A stretch of 64,000 nucleotides of DNA, taken from assembly GCA_035532735.1 (NCBI GenBank), contig DATKQM010000062.1, positions 1 to 64,000 of the forward strand, given 5' to 3'. Under the pieces are notes generated by a model. That model did no database searches, was not told the origin of the DNA, and saw nothing but the letters and a program-made list of their open reading frames with translations. Of the stretch, positions 48,368 through 56,692 are shown piece after piece. The DNA is from Chersky-840 sp035532735. Lineage in GTDB: Bacteria; Actinomycetota; Acidimicrobiia; Acidimicrobiales; UBA8190. Positions within the stretch are counted from its first letter, which is position 1. Each line of letters opens with the position of its first letter. The position numbers were made by a program, and so were the translations under genes.

Positions 48368-48992
48368 GCACGCGCAACGAGCCGCATTCGCCGTCCTCGA
48401 CGAATTCTCCGGACGCCAGGGCCGCGCACCACAGTTCATAGGGAGGTCGACCGCCGTCGGCCGGGTCGGGGAAGACGTCGTGGATCGCCAGCCAGCGGTC
48501 GACCGCGACGTGGGGCGCCCAGCCCAGGAAGTCCGCCCACGCCGGCTCCTCACCATGGCCTCCGTCGATGAAGCACAGGTCGAGGGGGGTCTGCCAGTGT
48601 GATGCGATGGCAACGGAGTTCCCGACCATGCCCACGACACTGCTTCCCAGTCCGGCCGCGTCGATCGTGCGTCTCCAGAACGGCAAGGTGTCGATGCGAC
48701 CCGTGGTCCGGTCCACGACCTCGTGGTCGTGGTGCTCCCATCCCGGTTGGTTCTCTTCCGAACCGCGGTGATGGTCGATGCTGAACAGGACGGCTCCGGT
48801 GGCTTCGGCCGCGGCGCCGAGGTAGACCGTGGACTTCCCGCACCACGCCCCGACTTCGACGAAGGTCGCTGTGGTCGGGTGGTCGCTCCCGGCACGCCGC
48901 GCCGCGTGGAACAGGGCGGTCCCCTCATCGTCGGGCATGAACCCCTTGGCGGCGCGGGCGTGGCTGAAGAGCTCTTCGCTGCGGTGCTCCAT
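48333..48992 (-). CDS. Class I SAM methyltransferase (Methyltransf_24/CmcI-like)
   Basis: A 219-residue AdoMet enzyme of the CmcI/Methyltransf_24 type. TATFVEVGAWCGKSTVYLGAAAE is motif I, then GAVLFSIDHHRGSEENQPG and TPLDLCFIDGGHGEE with the acidic loop, and GWAPHVAVDRWLAIHDVF. The His-rich segment could bind metal. The ATG at 48992 has GGGAGAAGAG upstream. It converges on the toroid gene with 35 overlapping bases, and lies 26 bases after the Gdt1-like gene on the same strand. It probably joins the glycosyltransferase cassette functionally rather than the exporter. Confidence 0.85.
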   Translation of the reverse strand: MEHRSEELFSHARAAKGFMPDDEGTALFHAARRAGSDHPTTATFVEVGAWCGKSTVYLGAAAEATGAVLFSIDHHRGSEENQPGWEHHDHEVVDRTTGRIDTLPFWRRTIDAAGLGSSVVGMVGNSVAIASHWQTPLDLCFIDGGHGEEPAWADFLGWAPHVAVDRWLAIHDVFPDPADGGRPPYELWCAALASGEFVEDGECGSLRVLRRVEPPTEVR

Positions 48993-49018
48993 CTCGTCTC
49001 TTCTCCCGTTGTGGGCGC

Positions 49019-49606
49019 TCACCCCCTCGCCGCCTGCACAGCCGTGAAGATAGCGAACCCGGCCAGAATGAAACCCGCCACTTTGCGAATGGTGGCGAGA
49101 GGCAGGACGCGCAGCAGGACCCGGCCACCGATGACGCCGAGCCCCATGACACTCACCAGAGCGACCGCGGAGCCCACGAAGACCGACCAGGCCTGGTGAT
49201 AGCGCGCCACCAGGTTGGCGGTCAGGATCTGGGTGAGGTCCCCGAGTTCGGCCACGACGATCACGGTGAACGCGCCGAGAACGATGCGATTCCCCGAGCG
49301 GACCCTGTCGGCCTCTTCCTCGCCTTGGGTGGTCTCGGCGGACTCCTTCACCAAGATGAGGTAGAGAGCACCACCGGCAAAGAGCGCGGCCACCACGGCC
49401 TCGACCCAACGATGGGGGAGGAGCTCGAGGAGTCGTCCCGCCAGGACGGCCACGGCGGAGTTGACGACCATGGCCAGCGCGGCGCCGATCCATACCGGAA
49501 GCGGTCGGTACCGACTCGCCAACACGATGGTGGCGATCATGGTCTTGTCGGGCAACTCGGCGACGAAGATGATCCCGAAGGTGATGGCGAGGACCGACAA
49601 GCTCAT
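49019..49606 (-). CDS. TMEM165/Gdt1-family (UPF0016) cation exporter
   Basis: A 195-residue membrane protein with six helices in two inverted repeats. The family consensus ExGD(K/R)(T/S) appears as VAELPDKTMIATIVLA (Pro in place of Gly) and VAELGDLTQILTANLV (Leu in place of Lys/Arg). Members export Mn2+ (bacterial MneA) or exchange Ca2+/Mn2+ for protons. The altered lysine positions may change selectivity. It is 70 bases after aminopeptidase N and 26 bases before the methyltransferase. The central loop is acidic (ETTQGEEEAD). Confidence 0.9.
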   Translation of the reverse strand: MSLSVLAITFGIIFVAELPDKTMIATIVLASRYRPLPVWIGAALAMVVNSAVAVLAGRLLELLPHRWVEAVVAALFAGGALYLILVKESAETTQGEEEADRVRSGNRIVLGAFTVIVVAELGDLTQILTANLVARYHQAWSVFVGSAVALVSVMGLGVIGGRVLLRVLPLATIRKVAGFILAGFAIFTAVQAARG

Positions 49607-49676
49607 GGACAGGTCCTCGTGGTCGTGTGCCCGCCGATCGATGCGAGCGCGGCGCTGATCGGGATGGGGCCGCGGA

Positions 49677-52301
49677 TCAGCGCTCCTCCAGGCGTTGCAG
49701 GCCGGCGCTCAACACCGGTCCTGCCGTCTCGGCCAAGGACGCCGCGAACGAGACGTTGATCTCGAGCCGCTCGAGGGTCTGCTCGACGGTGCGCTGGCCG
49801 ATAGCCAGGGGATGGGCGCGCACGAACGCCGTGACGGCACGGGCGAGGTCCGGGTCGCGGCACAACGAGGTCAGCCCACCGAGCATGCGGGGCAGGATGT
49901 TGGACGGGATCCGCGCCAGGAGCTCGTCCCAATGCTCCACGACGCGCGCCCAGGTCGCCGGCCCGTTGTCGCGGTTGGTCAGCAACAGCTGGATGACGAA
50001 GGGGGAGTCCTGTGAGCGGACCTCGGTCATGGCGAGCCCGAACGCCCTGGCGGCCAGAGACGGATCGGCGAAGCCCGTCAACGCGTAGAGGTACCGCATC
50101 TCCTCCTGGGGTGTGGCGGGGTGTCGGTAGTGGTCGAGGAAGGTCTCGAAGTCCTCGGTCCCTCCCGAGGCGCCGACCGTGCTCAAGATGGCCGAGGCCA
50201 GGTCGGGGTCGAGCGCTACCTCGCCGCGTTGGGCGACGTCGTGAAGCCGATGTGCTTCGGCCTGGACCTCGGGGTCTCGGCCCACCGTGCCCAGTGCGGC
50301 GACGACCTGGGCACGCAGGGTCGGCGTGCGAGGCCCCTCGCCGGGTCGCGCCGACCATCCCAGCCGGGCCAACACGGGGCCCAACAGACCACGCGTGTAG
50401 GCGCCGACAAGGGGCCGGACGTCGTCGGCCGCGGCCCGGTGAAGCAGCGACAGTGCCCCGGTGACCTGTGCCCAGATGTCAGGGTCGTCCTCGTTCCCCA
50501 GGGCCTCGGCGAGGAGGAGGAAGTCCTCGGGCCCCGACCGCTGGGCCACCACGACCGCCCAGCTGTCGCCGAGCAGGTTGAACCGTTCCAACAGGTCGAG
50601 TGCGTCCAACCGACCGGCGAGTCGACGGTGGTGCTCGGGCGCGTACCGGACTCGGTAGAAGCCCGAACCGCCGGCGTTCACGACGACGGCATCGTCCAGC
50701 GTGTCGCCCCCGAGGTCGAGGGGCTCGGGGTCCGAGTCCAACAGGAGTCGGGCTTCGTCACCGTCGATCGCCCGGGCGATGACGGGAATCTTCCAACCCG
50801 AGCCGATGGCACTGGGCCCGTCGGAGGTCGCGTAGTGAAAGGGCTCTTGGCTGACAACTGGTGTGCCCGCCGGCGGTGTCGGCCCCGGGGCGGTGTCGAG
50901 ACTGACCAGAGGAAAGCCACCCTGGAGGATCCAGCTGTCCATGATGTCTCGCACGGGCTCGCCACTCGCCTCTTCGATGGCGTTCCAGAGGTCTTCGGTC
51001 TCGGTGTTGCCGAACCGGTGCGCCTCGAGATACCGCCGGACCCCGTCGCGGAAGCGCTCGGTCCCGAGGTAGCGCTCGAGCATGCGCAGCACCCCGGCAC
51101 CCTTCTGGTAGGTCAGGACGTCGAACATCCCCTGGGCCTCTTCGGGAGGTCCGACGGGATACTCGACCGGGCGCGTGGCATGGAGGCCGTCGGTGGCCAT
51201 GGCCGCGTCACGAGTGACGCCGAAGGAAACCCACCGCTGCCACTGCGGACGGAAGTGGTCGACGCAGAGCAGCTCCATCAAGGTGGCAAAGGCTTCGTTG
51301 AGCCAAATCCCGTTCCACCACCGCATGGTGACGAGGTCCCCGAACCACATGTGGGCGATCTCGTGCGAGATGACATCGGCCACGCGCTCGAGTTCCAGGC
51401 GTGACGCCCGGTCAGGGTCGACGAGCAGCACGGCCTCGCGAAAGGTGACACAGCCGAGGTTTTCCATAGCCCCGAAGGCGAAGTCGGGGATGGCGACGAG
51501 GTCAAGCTTCTCCGCCGGGTATTCGATGCCGAACCAGTCCACGAAGAATTCGAGCGAATGGGCAGCCGCTTCGAGCGCGAAGGCGGTCAGATCGCCCTTG
51601 CCCGGGACATGCACGATGCGAACCGGCGTGCCCCGGACGTCCAACGGGTCGGTGGCCACGAGCGGGCCCACGACGAAAGCCACCAGGTACGTGGACATGG
51701 GGATGGTGTCGCCGAACCGGATCCGCCTCCCGCCCTGAGGGAGCGGGGAGTCGTCGACCTCGGGGCCGTTGGAGTAGGCCGACAGCCCGTCGGGGACGTC
51801 GAGGGTGACCGAGAACACCGCCTTGCGGTCGGGTTCGTCGAAGCAGGGGAAGGCACGCCTGGCGTCAGTGGCCTCGAACTGGGTGGTGGCGATGGTGTGG
51901 GAGACGCCCTGGTCGTCGGTGAAGGCGGAGCGGTAGAAGCCGTGCAACTGGTCATTGAGGATGCCCGAGAACTCGATCGAGATCACCCCCGGCCCCGGGG
52001 GGAGTGCTGTCGAAGGGCTCAGGACGAGTCGCTCCGAGCCCCGATCCATCTCGACCGCCAGTGGCAGTCGCTCACCCCCACCGGGTTCGATCCAGGCCTC
52101 GGCGACGGTGAGCTCCGCGGCGTGGAGGACGACGGTGGTCACCGCCTCGTGCACCATGACCTCGATGTGCACTTCGCCGCTGAAGGTGGCGGCGTCGAGG
52201 TCGGGAGTCAGGCGAAGCGCGTAACGCCTTGGCTCGACGGAGTAGGGAAGCCGGTACTGCGCGGACGGATCGGCGCGTCCGGCGACGGTCGTCTCGGTCA
52301 T
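49677..52301 (-). CDS. pepN: Aminopeptidase N (M1 family zinc peptidase)
   Basis: An 874-residue M1 aminopeptidase, close to the usual actinobacterial length. The substrate motif is FGAMENLGCVTF and the zinc site is VISHEIAHMWFGDLVT followed 18 residues later by NEAFATL. The C-terminal ERAP1-like helical domain starts near GNEDDPDIWAQVTGALSLL. It removes N-terminal residues from peptides in the cytoplasm. The ATG at 52301 (TETTVAGRADPSAQYRLPYS) is the family start. A longer frame above it is unrelated. It starts the run aminopeptidase-exporter-methyltransferase. Confidence 0.96.
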   Translation of the reverse strand: MTETTVAGRADPSAQYRLPYSVEPRRYALRLTPDLDAATFSGEVHIEVMVHEAVTTVVLHAAELTVAEAWIEPGGGERLPLAVEMDRGSERLVLSPSTALPPGPGVISIEFSGILNDQLHGFYRSAFTDDQGVSHTIATTQFEATDARRAFPCFDEPDRKAVFSVTLDVPDGLSAYSNGPEVDDSPLPQGGRRIRFGDTIPMSTYLVAFVVGPLVATDPLDVRGTPVRIVHVPGKGDLTAFALEAAAHSLEFFVDWFGIEYPAEKLDLVAIPDFAFGAMENLGCVTFREAVLLVDPDRASRLELERVADVISHEIAHMWFGDLVTMRWWNGIWLNEAFATLMELLCVDHFRPQWQRWVSFGVTRDAAMATDGLHATRPVEYPVGPPEEAQGMFDVLTYQKGAGVLRMLERYLGTERFRDGVRRYLEAHRFGNTETEDLWNAIEEASGEPVRDIMDSWILQGGFPLVSLDTAPGPTPPAGTPVVSQEPFHYATSDGPSAIGSGWKIPVIARAIDGDEARLLLDSDPEPLDLGGDTLDDAVVVNAGGSGFYRVRYAPEHHRRLAGRLDALDLLERFNLLGDSWAVVVAQRSGPEDFLLLAEALGNEDDPDIWAQVTGALSLLHRAAADDVRPLVGAYTRGLLGPVLARLGWSARPGEGPRTPTLRAQVVAALGTVGRDPEVQAEAHRLHDVAQRGEVALDPDLASAILSTVGASGGTEDFETFLDHYRHPATPQEEMRYLYALTGFADPSLAARAFGLAMTEVRSQDSPFVIQLLLTNRDNGPATWARVVEHWDELLARIPSNILPRMLGGLTSLCRDPDLARAVTAFVRAHPLAIGQRTVEQTLERLEINVSFAASLAETAGPVLSAGLQRLEER

Positions 52302-52374
52302 TGGGCGAAGGCTACCTGGGCTTGCTCGGGGCTCTGGTTCCGGTGGCCCTCGTCTCGGAGTAGCTTGCCGACCT

Positions 52375-53418
52375 GTGAACAACGGCTCATCTGGTCCAGA
52401 TGCGAGTTCCGCAACCTTCGACGTCGTCGCCATCGGGTCGTCCCTGGTCGACGTCCTGACCGACGCCACGAGCGAGGACCTGGCCCGGTTCGACATGGCC
52501 AAGGGGTCCATGACCCTCGTCGACCTGGCTCGGGCGGGGACGCTCTACCGGGCCATGGGGCCCGCCATCGAGGTCTCGGGCGGCTCGGCGGCCAACACCG
52601 CCGTGGGAGTGGCTGAGCTCGGCGGCCGGGTCGGCTACCTGGGCAAGGTGGCCGCCGACGAGCTCGGGGAGATATTCCTCCATGACATCGCCGCCGCGGG
52701 CGTGGTGCTCGGTCGAACGTCGCGTGTCGAGGCCTCGCAGGATCCCGCCGACGACAGAGCGACGGGGCGATGCCTCGTCTATGTCACCGAAGACGGGGAG
52801 CGGACGATGGCGACGCACCTCGGGGTGGCGTCGACATTCGGGCCCGAGGATCTCGACGAGGAGTTCGTGGCTCGTGGCCAGGTCGTCTACCTCGAGGGCT
52901 ATCTGTGGGATCTCGAGCCCGCCAAGTCGGCCCTGCGCCGAGCCATGGAGGTGGCCCACGGGGCGGACTCGCTCGTGGCCTTGAGCCTCTCGGACCCGTT
53001 CTGCGTGCAACGTCATCAGCGCGAATTCCTCGAGCTCTTGCACGGCGACGTCGACGTCCTGTTCGCCAACGAGGACGAGACCACGTTGCTGTTCGGTGCG
53101 CCCACGTTCGACGAAGCTCTCGGTGCCGTCGAGGAAACCGGGATCCTGGCCGCGCTCACCCGGGGTGCAGCGGGCTCGGTGGTGGTGGCCGCGTCGGGTC
53201 CGATGCACATTCGTGCCGACGAGGTGGCGCGCGTCGCCGACACCACCGGGGCAGGGGATCTCTTCGCAGCGGGATTCCTCTACGGGCTCACCCACGGCAA
53301 GGATCCTGAGAGCTGTGCCCGGCTGGGTGGGCTGTGCGCGGCCGAGGTCATCTCGCACATCGGCGCCCGCCCCCAGGCCGACCTCCGCCAGTTGGCCACC
53401 GCCGCCGGGCTCCTCTGA
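52375..53418 (+). CDS. PfkB-family sugar or nucleoside kinase
   Basis: A 347-residue ribokinase-fold enzyme. The N-terminal half has VSGGSAANTAVGVAELGGRVGYLGKVAADELG. The catalytic C-terminal block is DTTGAGDLFAAGFLYGL with the GAGD base. VLFANEDETTLLFG and LTRGAAGSVVVAASG are the usual ATP-binding elements. Closest in style to adenosine kinase/fructokinase-type enzymes annotated simply as carbohydrate kinases in actinobacteria. Start is GTG 52375. It is divergent to pepN with a 73-base gap. Substrate unknown. Confidence 0.9.
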   Translation: MNNGSSGPDASSATFDVVAIGSSLVDVLTDATSEDLARFDMAKGSMTLVDLARAGTLYRAMGPAIEVSGGSAANTAVGVAELGGRVGYLGKVAADELGEIFLHDIAAAGVVLGRTSRVEASQDPADDRATGRCLVYVTEDGERTMATHLGVASTFGPEDLDEEFVARGQVVYLEGYLWDLEPAKSALRRAMEVAHGADSLVALSLSDPFCVQRHQREFLELLHGDVDVLFANEDETTLLFGAPTFDEALGAVEETGILAALTRGAAGSVVVAASGPMHIRADEVARVADTTGAGDLFAAGFLYGLTHGKDPESCARLGGLCAAEVISHIGARPQADLRQLATAAGLL

Positions 53419-53468
53419 ACATCCGGCTCGTCTGAACCCGGGCGCACCTGAACACGGCGTGAGTCGGG

Positions 53469-54080
53469 TCAGTGGCTCTCGCCGCTGATGGGTGTTTCGG
53501 GGGGAAGGTAGGCCAGGTCCAGGTCGCCGAGCCGGACGAGCACCGAGGCCACCCACCGACCGAGGGCCCCGACCGGTCCCGCCAATGTCGACGCGTCGTT
53601 CATGGCCGCCTCGTCTAGACGCAGCGTCCCCTGGTACGTCGTCTCGACTGCGAACCTCGGCTCACCGTCGGGCTCATGGACCTGCTCGACGACCGGAGCT
53701 GCCCGCACGAGCGTGTCCGCGCCGATGGCGGGACTCTCCTCGGGAAGACACGCCACCACCGCGTCGAGGTCGGGCATCTCGGCGAGTCGCTGCACGCGCA
53801 ACGTGATTTCCAAGACGACCTCGGGAAGGTCATCGGGAGGTTCACCGATCGACCAGGACCGGTACGCGCTCTGACTCCAGGTCGGCCAGTCCAATGACAA
53901 GTCAGCCCGGACCCGAGGTGGTTTCTCCTCGCCGGGCAAGGAGTACGACGTCTCCCATGAAACGTCGCCCAGGAAGACATCGACTTGAAATCGCTCTTCG
54001 ACGGCCTGGCGTTGGAGCAGCGCGTTCTCCAGCGCGGCGCGGGTCTGGGTGATGAGGTCAACGAGGATGTGGTCGAGCAT
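53469..54080 (-). CDS. Hypothetical protein
   Basis: A 203-residue protein not recognised. It has a predicted N-terminal helix (LDHILVDLITQTRAALENALLQRQAVEE), then alternating beta-strand segments (RFQVDVFLGDVSWETSYSLPG, VRADLSLDWPTW) and EVVLEITLRVQRLAEMP, ending VLVRLGDLDLAYLPPETPI. No signal peptide or membrane segment. The start ATG (54080) shares bases with an ATG on the other strand at 54079. The gene is divergent to the GDPD-like gene. It may be a lineage-specific cytoplasmic protein. Confidence 0.55.
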   Translation of the reverse strand: MLDHILVDLITQTRAALENALLQRQAVEERFQVDVFLGDVSWETSYSLPGEEKPPRVRADLSLDWPTWSQSAYRSWSIGEPPDDLPEVVLEITLRVQRLAEMPDLDAVVACLPEESPAIGADTLVRAAPVVEQVHEPDGEPRFAVETTYQGTLRLDEAAMNDASTLAGPVGALGRWVASVLVRLGDLDLAYLPPETPISGESH

Positions 54081-54105
54081 GCCGGACGAGAGGCTACCGT
54101 TGGCT

Positions 54106-54978
54106 GTGGCCCCCGCCGCGGCGAACCCATGGCTCGGACGTCGTGTGCTCACCTACGCGCACCAGTGCGGTGCCTGGGAGGCGCCGTCGTCCACACTGTT
54201 CGCCCTGCGCCGTGCACTCGAGCTCGGGGTGAGCGGGATCGAGCTCGACGTGCATGCCACGGCGGATCGTCATCTCGTGGTCTGTCACGACGGCACCGTC
54301 GACCGGACCACCAACAGCCACGGTCCGATTCATTCCATGACGCTGGAGGAATTGCGAAGGCTCGACAATGCCTACTGGTTCGTTCCGGGAGGAGACGAGA
54401 CCCAGGGACTGGATCCCGGGTCGTACCCGTACCGCGGACGGGCCCCGGCCAGCGCGGAATTCGGCGTCACCACGCTCGCCGAAGTGCTCGACGTCCTCGA
54501 CGACCACCCCCATGTCGCGCTCAATCTCGACATCAAGCAGACGGCGCCGAGCGTCGAGCCCTACGAAGAGCTCCTCGCCCAGGAGATTTCGGGTCGTCGG
54601 GGCACCGATCGGGTGATCGTCGCCTCGTTCCTCGATATCGCCACCGACTCGTTCGCCAAGTACGCGCCCGACATCGCCACGTCGGCGGGAACACTCGCCA
54701 CGGCCATCTTCTGGCGAGCGGTGCACGAGGGCGAGACGCCCCCGACCTCGGCGCACGTAGCGCTTCAGGTACCCGCCAACCAAGGCGAGCTCGTCGTCGT
54801 GGACGAGCTCTTTGTGAGCGCGGCGCACGAGAGCGGGATGGCGGTGCACGTGTGGACGATCAACGACGTGGTCGAGATGGGCAGACTCCTCGACCTGGGG
54901 GTCGACGGCCTCATCTCGGACCTGCCCACACCGCTCGTGGCGCAGGTGGCAGCACGAGGACTCGCCTACCGGCCCTGA
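54106..54978 (+). CDS. Glycerophosphodiester phosphodiesterase-like protein with altered catalytic motif
   Basis: A 290-residue TIM barrel of the GDPD family. The normal start motif HRG...PENT here reads TYAHQCGAWEAPSSTLFAL, so the catalytic Arg is Gln and the Glu-Asn pair is Ser-Ser. SGIELDVHATADRHLVVCHDGTVDRTTN keeps the metal Glu and Asp and the second His. VALNLDIKQ supplies the second acidic pair, and VHVWTINDVVEMGRLLDLGVDGLISDLP is a typical C-terminus. It may still cleave a phosphodiester, or bind one. The GTG at 54106 is preferred (GAGAGG upstream). Earlier in-frame ATGs at 54049, 54067 and 54079 are alternatives. Confidence 0.82.
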   Translation: MAPAAANPWLGRRVLTYAHQCGAWEAPSSTLFALRRALELGVSGIELDVHATADRHLVVCHDGTVDRTTNSHGPIHSMTLEELRRLDNAYWFVPGGDETQGLDPGSYPYRGRAPASAEFGVTTLAEVLDVLDDHPHVALNLDIKQTAPSVEPYEELLAQEISGRRGTDRVIVASFLDIATDSFAKYAPDIATSAGTLATAIFWRAVHEGETPPTSAHVALQVPANQGELVVVDELFVSAAHESGMAVHVWTINDVVEMGRLLDLGVDGLISDLPTPLVAQVAARGLAYRP

Positions 54979-55014
54979 GCCCGGCGCAAGCGCTGGACCC
55001 GTCGAACCTGAAGC

Positions 55015-55098
55015 TCAGCCCCGCCCGCAGTTGGGCCGCTTGCCGTGGTTCGCCTTCTTCTTGCTTCGGATCTTGCGTTTGACGGTGCGTTTGGACAT
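55015..55098 (-). CDS. 50S ribosomal protein bL37
   Basis: A 27-residue, extremely basic peptide: MSKRTVKRKIRSKKKA, then NHGKRPN. The SKKKANHGKRPN end matches the actinobacterial ribosomal protein bL37, known from mycobacterial ribosome structures as a 24-residue subunit near the 23S peptidyl-transferase region. ATG at 55098, stop at 55015. Too short for routine gene finding. It is convergent with the GDPD-like gene and divergent to ychF. Cys and Gly residues after the motif are specific. Confidence 0.85.
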   Translation of the reverse strand: MSKRTVKRKIRSKKKANHGKRPNCGRG

Positions 55099-55248
55099 AG
55101 CGGCCCACGCTATCGGTTCGACGCCGGAGCTCCGTCATCGGGGCTCGGGCGGGGTCGTCGGGGCCCGGGCGGGGCCGTCGAGCCCCGAGGCCGCGCCGAT
55201 GTCCGGGCCTGAGAGGGCATCGTCGGCCAGCCGATAGCGTCTCGAGGA

Positions 55249-56325
55249 ATGGAACGGCTGGGTCTCGTCGGTTTGCCCAACGCAGGCAAGACGTCGTTGT
55301 TCAACGCCCTCACGGGTGCGGACGCGTCGGTGGCGTCGCATCCGTTCACCACCACCGAGACGGTCGTGGCCGCGGCGCCCCTGCCCGACGCACGCCTCGA
55401 CGCCCTCGCGGACATGAGTGCGAGCCGGAAGGTGGTCCGGGCCGGCATGGAAGTCGTCGACATCGCGGGATTGGTGTCGGGATCGTCGACAGGCGAGGGA
55501 CTGGGGAACCGGTTCCTGGCGGGCATCCGTGAAGTCGACGCCCTGTGCCTGGTGCTCCGGGCCTTCGAGGACCCCGAGGTGCCCGGCGACACGAGCCCGC
55601 TCGACGCCTGGGCCACGCTCGAGCTCGAGTTGGTGCTGGCGGACATGGCGACGGTCGACACCCGGCTCGACAAGCGGCGCCGGGCCGCCAAGTCGGACAA
55701 GAGCCTGGCCGGCGAGATCGCGGCCATGGAGATCGCCTCCAAGCATTTGTCCGCCGGTGTCCCGCTGTACCGAGCCGCGCTCGACCCCGATGACCGAGGG
55801 GCGCTCAAGAGCCTGTTCCTGCTCACCGACAAGCCCGTCCTCGCCGTGGTCAATCTGGGCGAGGACCAACTGGATCGCTCCGACGAGCTGGCGGGGGCGG
55901 TCAGCGCCGCTCTCGAGGGCCACGGCGAGGCGCTCGGGGTGTGTCTGCAGCTCGAGGCGGAAGCGGCCCGGCTGACACCCGAGGAGCGTGCCGAGCTCCT
56001 CGAAGGACTCGGCCTTGGGGCCGGGGCACTGACCAGAGTGGCCCAGAGCGCCTACCACCTGCTCGGACGACGGGTCTTTCTCACCACCGGCGACAAGGAG
56101 TCGCGGGCCTGGAGCTTTCGGGCCGGCGCCAACGCGGCTGAGTGCGCCGGTGTGATCCATTCCGATCTCCAGCGTGGGTTCATCCGGGCCGAGGTCATCC
56201 ACTGGGACGAGCTGTTGGAGCTCGGTTCATGGGCAAAGGCGAAATCAGCGGGTCGCATTCGGCTCGAGGGTAAGGACTACGAGGTCGCCGACGGCGACGT
56301 GCTCGAGATCCGATTCAACGTGTGA
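55249..56325 (+). CDS. ychF: Ribosome-binding ATPase YchF (Obg-like)
   Basis: A 358-residue OLA1/YchF P-loop protein. G1 is LGLVGLPNAGKTSLFNALTG. Switch/G3 is VVDIAGLVSGSSTGEGLGNRFLAGIREVDAL. The ATP-type G4 reads AVVNLGEDQL (NxxE in place of NKxD). A coiled-coil region and the C-terminal TGS domain (RAWSFRAGANAAECAGVIHSDLQRGFIRAEV) follow. It binds ATP rather than GTP and associates with ribosomes in stress responses. The ATG at 55249 is the family start. Confidence 0.97.
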   Translation: MERLGLVGLPNAGKTSLFNALTGADASVASHPFTTTETVVAAAPLPDARLDALADMSASRKVVRAGMEVVDIAGLVSGSSTGEGLGNRFLAGIREVDALCLVLRAFEDPEVPGDTSPLDAWATLELELVLADMATVDTRLDKRRRAAKSDKSLAGEIAAMEIASKHLSAGVPLYRAALDPDDRGALKSLFLLTDKPVLAVVNLGEDQLDRSDELAGAVSAALEGHGEALGVCLQLEAEAARLTPEERAELLEGLGLGAGALTRVAQSAYHLLGRRVFLTTGDKESRAWSFRAGANAAECAGVIHSDLQRGFIRAEVIHWDELLELGSWAKAKSAGRIRLEGKDYEVADGDVLEIRFNV

Positions 56326-56341
56326 GCGAGCCCGATTCACG

Positions 56342-56692
56342 GTGACGTCGACGACGTGGTTGCTGCGAGAGGGAGTGGTGTTGGCGAACGCCGACAAGGC
56401 GAGCACCTACGCCGAGCGACTGCGCGGTTTGCTGGGTCGCAAGGAATACGAAGGGGCCTTCATCCTCCCTCGGACACGATCGGTGCACAGCTTGGGAATG
56501 CGCTTCACCATCGATGTGGCCTTTCTCGATCGCGACATGTGCGTCGTCGATGTCGTCAGCCTGGCCCCGTGGCGGATGTCATTGCCGCGCTTGCGGGCCC
56601 GGATGGTGCTCGAGGCTCAGGCTGGCGCGTTCGAACGCTGGGGGCTTCGGATCGGAGACAAGCTCGAGCTCCACGATCCCGGTGACCCCTGA
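56342..56692 (+). CDS. DUF192 family protein
   Basis: A 116-residue protein. The family block RLRGLLGRKEYEGAFILPRTRSVHSLGMRF is followed by IDVAFLDRDMCVVDVVSL and VLEAQAGAFERWGLRIGD. DUF192 proteins are small beta-rich, often periplasmic proteins of unknown role, sometimes linked to halotolerance or secretion loci in archaea. No signal peptide is evident here. The GTG at 56342 is 17 bases after ychF, and its 3' end overlaps the rsmI start by 11 bases, so ychF, DUF192 and rsmI are likely one transcript. Confidence 0.88.
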   Translation: MTSTTWLLREGVVLANADKASTYAERLRGLLGRKEYEGAFILPRTRSVHSLGMRFTIDVAFLDRDMCVVDVVSLAPWRMSLPRLRARMVLEAQAGAFERWGLRIGDKLELHDPGDP

